The notes beneath the pieces were generated by a model that had not been told where the DNA came from, did no database searches, and saw only the letters and a program-made list of their open reading frames with translations. A program made the translations under genes and the position numbers. 49,043 nt of DNA, taken from assembly GCA_017429765.1 (NCBI GenBank), contig JAFROJ010000033.1:1-49043 (forward strand), given 5' to 3'. Source of the DNA: Bacteroidales bacterium (lineage in GTDB: Bacteria > Bacteroidota > Bacteroidia > Bacteroidales > UBA932). Shown here one piece after another: positions 46,201 through 49,043 of the stretch (position 1 is the stretch's first letter; each line of letters opens with the position of its first letter).

Positions 46201-47613
46201 ATGGACATCACCCTTTTGCTTATCATTGTCGCCGTCCTCTTCGTGACATTCGCGGCGATCCTGAAGCGCTACAAGCGCTGTCCTTCCGACAAGATTCTGG
46301 TTATCTACGGTAAGACCGGGAAGAACAAGAGCGGTTCCATCTCCTCCGCGAGGTGCATCCACGGAGGCGCCGCCTTCATCTGGCCTGTGTTCCAGGACTA
46401 TGCCTTCCTCGACCTCAAGCCCATCTCGATCGAGTGCAACCTGACTAACGCCCTTTCCAAGCAGAACATCCGTGTCGACGTGCCTTGCCGCTTCACCGTG
46501 GGTATCTCCACCGAGGCCGACAGCATGACCAACGCCGCCGAGCGTCTGCTCGGGCTCTCCACCGACAGCATCCAGAACATCGCGACTGACATTCTCTTCG
46601 GACAGCTCCGTCTTGTCATCGCCACGATGGACATCGAGGAGATCAACGCCGACCGTGACAAGTTCCTCGCCGCAGTCAGCCAGAATGTCGAGGCTGAGCT
46701 CCGCAAGATCGGCCTGAAGCTCATCAACGTGAATGTCACCGACATCCGTGACGAGTCCGGCTACATCGAGGCTCTCGGTAAGGAGGCAGCCGCCAAGGCT
46801 ATCAACGACGCGAAGAAGAGCGTGGCCGAGCAGAACCGTTACGGTGAGATTGGTAAGGCTGAGGCCGACAGGGACAAGGACATCCGTATCGCCGAGACCC
46901 AGAGGGACACCCGTATCAAGACGGCCGCCGCGAACGCTTTGGCTGTCCAGGGTGAGAACACCTCCAAGATCGAGATCGCGAACTCCGACGCCGCCCGTCG
47001 CGAGAAGGAGGCCGAGGCTTCCCGAATCGCCGTGGCCGCTGAGAAGGTCCAGGCCGCCAAGGCTCTCCAGGAGGCCTACCAGAGCGAGCGTGACGCTGAG
47101 CTCGCCCGCGCCGAGAGGGAGAAGGCCACCCAGCAGGCCAACATCGTTGTGCCCGCGCAGATCGACAAGGAAAGGCTCATCATCGAGGCCGAGGCCGAGG
47201 CTGAGAAGCTGCGCAGGACCGCCAAGGGAGAGGCCGACGCCATCTTCGCCAAGATGGAGGCCCAGGCCCGCGGTACCTTGGAGATATTGACCAAGCAGGC
47301 CGACGGTTTCGCCCAGTTGGTCAGCGCCGCTGAGGGTGACGCCCAGAAGGCTGTCCTGATGATGATCTCCGACCGTCTGCCCGAGCTCGTCAAGACCCAG
47401 GTCGAGGCCGTGAAGGGCATCAAGATCGACAAGGTCACCGTCTGGGACGGCAACGGCGGCAAGGACGGCAAGACTTCCACCGCGAATTTCATCTCCGGGC
47501 TTATGGGCTCGGTGCCCCCTCTTCAGGATCTGTTCAAGATGGCCGGCATGAGCCTTCCTGAATACATGAAAGGGAAGGACGTGGCGAAGCCTGAGGAGCA
47601 GGTGAACGAGTAA
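46201..47613 (+). CDS. Flotillin family protein (SPFH domain)
   Basis: 470-aa SPFH protein: an N-terminal membrane segment (ITLLLIIVAVLFVTFAAIL), the SPFH domain (about 30-190, KRCPSDKILVIYG…IRVDVPCRFTVGISTEADSMTNAAERLLGLSTDSIQNIATDILFGQLRLVIATMDIEEINADRDKFLAAVSQNVEAELRKIGLKLINVNVTDIRD), and a long Ala/Glu-rich coiled coil with EAEAEAEKLRRTAKGEADAIFAKMEAQARG. Such proteins oligomerise at membrane microdomains. It follows the NfeD-like gene. Codon use is highly biased and no GAATAT hexamer occurs, suggesting strong expression. Confidence 0.95.
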   Translation: MDITLLLIIVAVLFVTFAAILKRYKRCPSDKILVIYGKTGKNKSGSISSARCIHGGAAFIWPVFQDYAFLDLKPISIECNLTNALSKQNIRVDVPCRFTVGISTEADSMTNAAERLLGLSTDSIQNIATDILFGQLRLVIATMDIEEINADRDKFLAAVSQNVEAELRKIGLKLINVNVTDIRDESGYIEALGKEAAAKAINDAKKSVAEQNRYGEIGKAEADRDKDIRIAETQRDTRIKTAAANALAVQGENTSKIEIANSDAARREKEAEASRIAVAAEKVQAAKALQEAYQSERDAELARAEREKATQQANIVVPAQIDKERLIIEAEAEAEKLRRTAKGEADAIFAKMEAQARGTLEILTKQADGFAQLVSAAEGDAQKAVLMMISDRLPELVKTQVEAVKGIKIDKVTVWDGNGGKDGKTSTANFISGLMGSVPPLQDLFKMAGMSLPEYMKGKDVAKPEEQVNE

Positions 47614-47631
47614 TATGGAGGATTAGCGACT

Positions 47632-47844
47632 ATGCCAATAATAGTAAATGTCGATGTGATGCTGGCGAGGCGGAAGATGACTTCCGCCGAGCTGGCTGAA
47701 AAGATCGGCATCTCGGCCGTGAACCTGTCGATCCTGAAGACGGGAAAGGCCAAGGGTGTCCGGTTCAGCACTCTCGACGCGATCTGCAAAGCCCTTGATT
47801 GCCAGCCTGGCGATCTCCTGGAGTACCGCCCGCCAACCGAATAG
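47632..47844 (+). CDS. Small XRE-family regulator (HTH, Cro/CI type)
   Basis: 70-aa protein that is one helix-turn-helix: MLARRKMTSAELAEKIGISAVNLSILKTGKAKGVRFSTLDAICKALDCQPGDLLEY. Proteins of this type (YozG-like) are stand-alone transcription regulators, often beside a DUF2975 membrane gene, which is not seen here. TGGAGG precedes the start. It lies 18 nt after flotillin and 9 nt before the next gene, so it may be cotranscribed with both. Confidence 0.92.
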   Translation: MPIIVNVDVMLARRKMTSAELAEKIGISAVNLSILKTGKAKGVRFSTLDAICKALDCQPGDLLEYRPPTE

Positions 47845-47853
47845 CGTCCTGAT

Positions 47854-48804
47854 ATGAGAAAGTTATTGACTTTGTCTCTGCTGTTCTGGGCATCAGCTTG
47901 CCTGATGGCCCAGAACATCCCGTCTGATTCCCAGTGGTACGACGGGTGGAACAATTATGTCGCCTCTTACAGGGAGGACGGGAAGATTCTCATGCAGGCC
48001 ATGGCCGAGGGTGAGAAGCTTGAGTTCCAGTTATTCCCTGTAAAGGACGAGGACTACGATTACATCCTCCTCGAGGGGCCCGACAAGACCGCCGAGCTTC
48101 CTTATCCGGAGGAGTTGACTGTCAAATACTTCCACGAGGATGGCAAAGAGGTTCTATGCCTCTATGAATATGGGGAGCTCACCGGTGTCATGGTCAAGAC
48201 CATCCTTCCCTCAAGGGTTAACAGCGCCTTGAACCTGAACACTCGCCTGAACGGGACCTACAGGGTCGATCCCTATGGGAACACCATAGTCATCAGCGAC
48301 GGTGTCGGCACTTTCGACGGCAGGAAGGTCTATTTCAAGATGGAGACCTTCAACGACCTGGCCACCGGTGTCCTGAAAGTGGATAGCGGCTCTCCGGTCG
48401 AGGGATCCTGGGAGTTCGTCCCGACTGTCGCCGGATTCCACGTCTATCCCGGCACCTTCGACTCCTATCCGACCTTCCAGCGCACAGGGGAGCCTTTCAC
48501 TCTCATCGAGTCGGATCCCGCCAAAGGACGCTTCGATTTCGCCTCCAGGATCATTCTCGACAACGCCTGCCTCAGGCGCTACAAGAAATCCACCCTCCGC
48601 CTGATGCGGGGCGAGATCCTGGCCCGTCACGGCTATGTCTTCGACTCGGAGGACCTTCAGGCCTATTTCGCCAAGCAGCCCTGGTACAAGCCGGTCGCCT
48701 CGAACGAGGGGATCGAGCTCTCCTTCATCGAGAGGTTGAACGTCGACCTCATCAAGAACGCCGAGTCCGACCCCGATCACGACCAGTTCGTCAGCGAGGA
48801 GTAA
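47854..48804 (+). CDS. Exported YARHG-domain protein of unknown function
   Basis: 316-aa exported protein (signal MRKLLTLSLLFWASACLMAQ). The last 100 residues hold a YARHG domain: LRLMRGEILARHGYVFDSEDLQAYFAKQPWYKPV (A-R-H-G with W at the end), a small extracellular domain of unknown role. The middle (about 130-235, NTRLNGTYRVDPYGNTIVISDGVGTFDGRKVYFKMETF…YPTFQRTGEPFTLIE) is a beta-rich region with no family I recognise. It is the last gene of the flotillin-XRE group. Confidence 0.85.
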   Translation: MRKLLTLSLLFWASACLMAQNIPSDSQWYDGWNNYVASYREDGKILMQAMAEGEKLEFQLFPVKDEDYDYILLEGPDKTAELPYPEELTVKYFHEDGKEVLCLYEYGELTGVMVKTILPSRVNSALNLNTRLNGTYRVDPYGNTIVISDGVGTFDGRKVYFKMETFNDLATGVLKVDSGSPVEGSWEFVPTVAGFHVYPGTFDSYPTFQRTGEPFTLIESDPAKGRFDFASRIILDNACLRRYKKSTLRLMRGEILARHGYVFDSEDLQAYFAKQPWYKPVASNEGIELSFIERLNVDLIKNAESDPDHDQFVSEE

Positions 48805-48823
48805 ATTCCTCTGTACTAAATTA

Positions 48824-48858
48824 ATAAAGCCCGGCTCAAACGGAGAGTCGGGCTTTAT
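48824..48858 (+). terminator. Intrinsic terminator after the YARHG gene
   Basis: AAAGCCCG pairs with CGGGCTTT over an imperfect central part (GCTC/GAG), followed by ATGG rather than a long T run, so it works mainly as a stem with flanking T on the other strand. It may be bidirectional. Confidence 0.6.
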
Positions 48859-48903
48859 GGTTATTCAACGTCAGGATCATTTCCCGGCAGCGAGCCGGGG
48901 AGA

Positions 48904-48940
48904 AGATTCTTCGGCAGGTTTTACCTGCCTCAGAATGACA
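48904..48940. repeat. Dispersed repeat (AGATTCTTCG...CAGAATGACA) with inner hairpin
   Basis: AGATTCTTCG and CTCAGAATGACA flank GGCAGG-TTTTA-CCTGCC, a perfect hairpin. The ends match the copies at 4812-4837 and 33852-33878, but the centre differs. Confidence 0.6.
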
Positions 48941-48967
48941 TAGGACTTCCATCCTGATCGTCCCCCT

Positions 48968-49043
48968 GTCATCCTGAGCGTCCTTTTTGTCATCCTGAGC
49001 GTCCTTTTTGTCATCCTGAGCGTCCTTTTTGTCATCCTGAGCG
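48968..49043. repeat. 21-bp tandem repeat array (cut by window edge)
   Basis: After a partial GTCATCCTGAGCG (48968-48980), three exact 21-bp units follow (48981-49001, 49002-49022, 49023-49043), each TCCTTTTTGTC then ATCCTGAGCG. The copies are identical, so the expansion is young. It is an A/T-and-C variant of the GTCATTCTGA family and continues past the window. Confidence 0.85.

Overview
The window looks like chromosome from a GC-rich (roughly 60 %) member of the Bacteroidota, most likely order Bacteroidales. The reasons are a SusC/SusD outer-membrane pair, Bacteroidota-only families (DUF4831, DUF1573-type proteins, a Bacteroidota-style ParE), and promoters of the TAnnTTTG (-7) type in front of many genes, such as TATATTTG before rpsF, the LpxL-type gene and the NfeD-type gene. 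No species can be named from the sequence alone.

Layout. 0-2.2 kb: two sulfatases (the first cut by the window edge). 2.2-4.8 kb, minus strand: grpE-dnaJ, then rplS followed after 6 nt by tRNA-Arg(ACG) and tRNA-Gly(CCC). 4.8-10.9 kb: glpT-type transporter, DUF1232 protein, Uup-type ABC-F ATPase, trkA and a family 2 glycosyltransferase. 11.1-19.4 kb: a SusC/SusD locus with a lipoprotein of the endonuclease/exonuclease/phosphatase fold and an unusual fusion of a histidine acid phosphatase with a phosphodiester glycosidase (NAGPA type). It reads as a system for taking up phosphorylated or phosphodiester-linked compounds. 19.5-25.6 kb: slyD-like gene, tldE-tldD with a zeta-toxin-like kinase, anaerobic sulfatase maturase (which could activate the sulfatases at the window start) and a TIGR02757 protein. 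25.6-28.9 kb: POT peptide transporter, then a REP-associated (Y1/HUH) transposase bracketed by two four-copy arrays of a 52-bp repeat. 28.9-33.7 kb: lipid A acyltransferase, DUF4831 lipid/export-type protein, pepD, and the rpsF-rpsR-rplI operon. 33.7-35.7 kb: an accessory island with a third, inverted and diverged 52-bp array, other repeats, a small reverse-transcriptase-tail-like ORF and an AT-richer DUF1016 nuclease. 35.8-40 kb, minus strand: parE - PlsC-like acyltransferase - acyl-CoA ligase. 40-48.8 kb, plus strand: DUF1573 protein, 10-TM heavy-metal exporter, a 57-aa 2[4Fe-4S] ferredoxin, M16 peptidase, NfeD-like protein plus flotillin, a small XRE regulator and a YARHG-domain protein. 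The window ends inside an exact 21-bp tandem array.

The most striking signals not explained by genes are: (1) the hexamer GAATAT/ATATTC, seen by eye about 90 times where base composition predicts about 10, and bending codon choice; (2) the transposase with its three 52-bp arrays (a REPtron-like system); (3) a short dispersed repeat (core GAGCCTGTCGAAGGGC) that appears to have inserted in frame into several conserved genes (uup, the sulfatase maturase, probably tldD, and the small 34.4-kb ORF); and (4) the phosphatase-glycosidase fusion in the SusCD locus.
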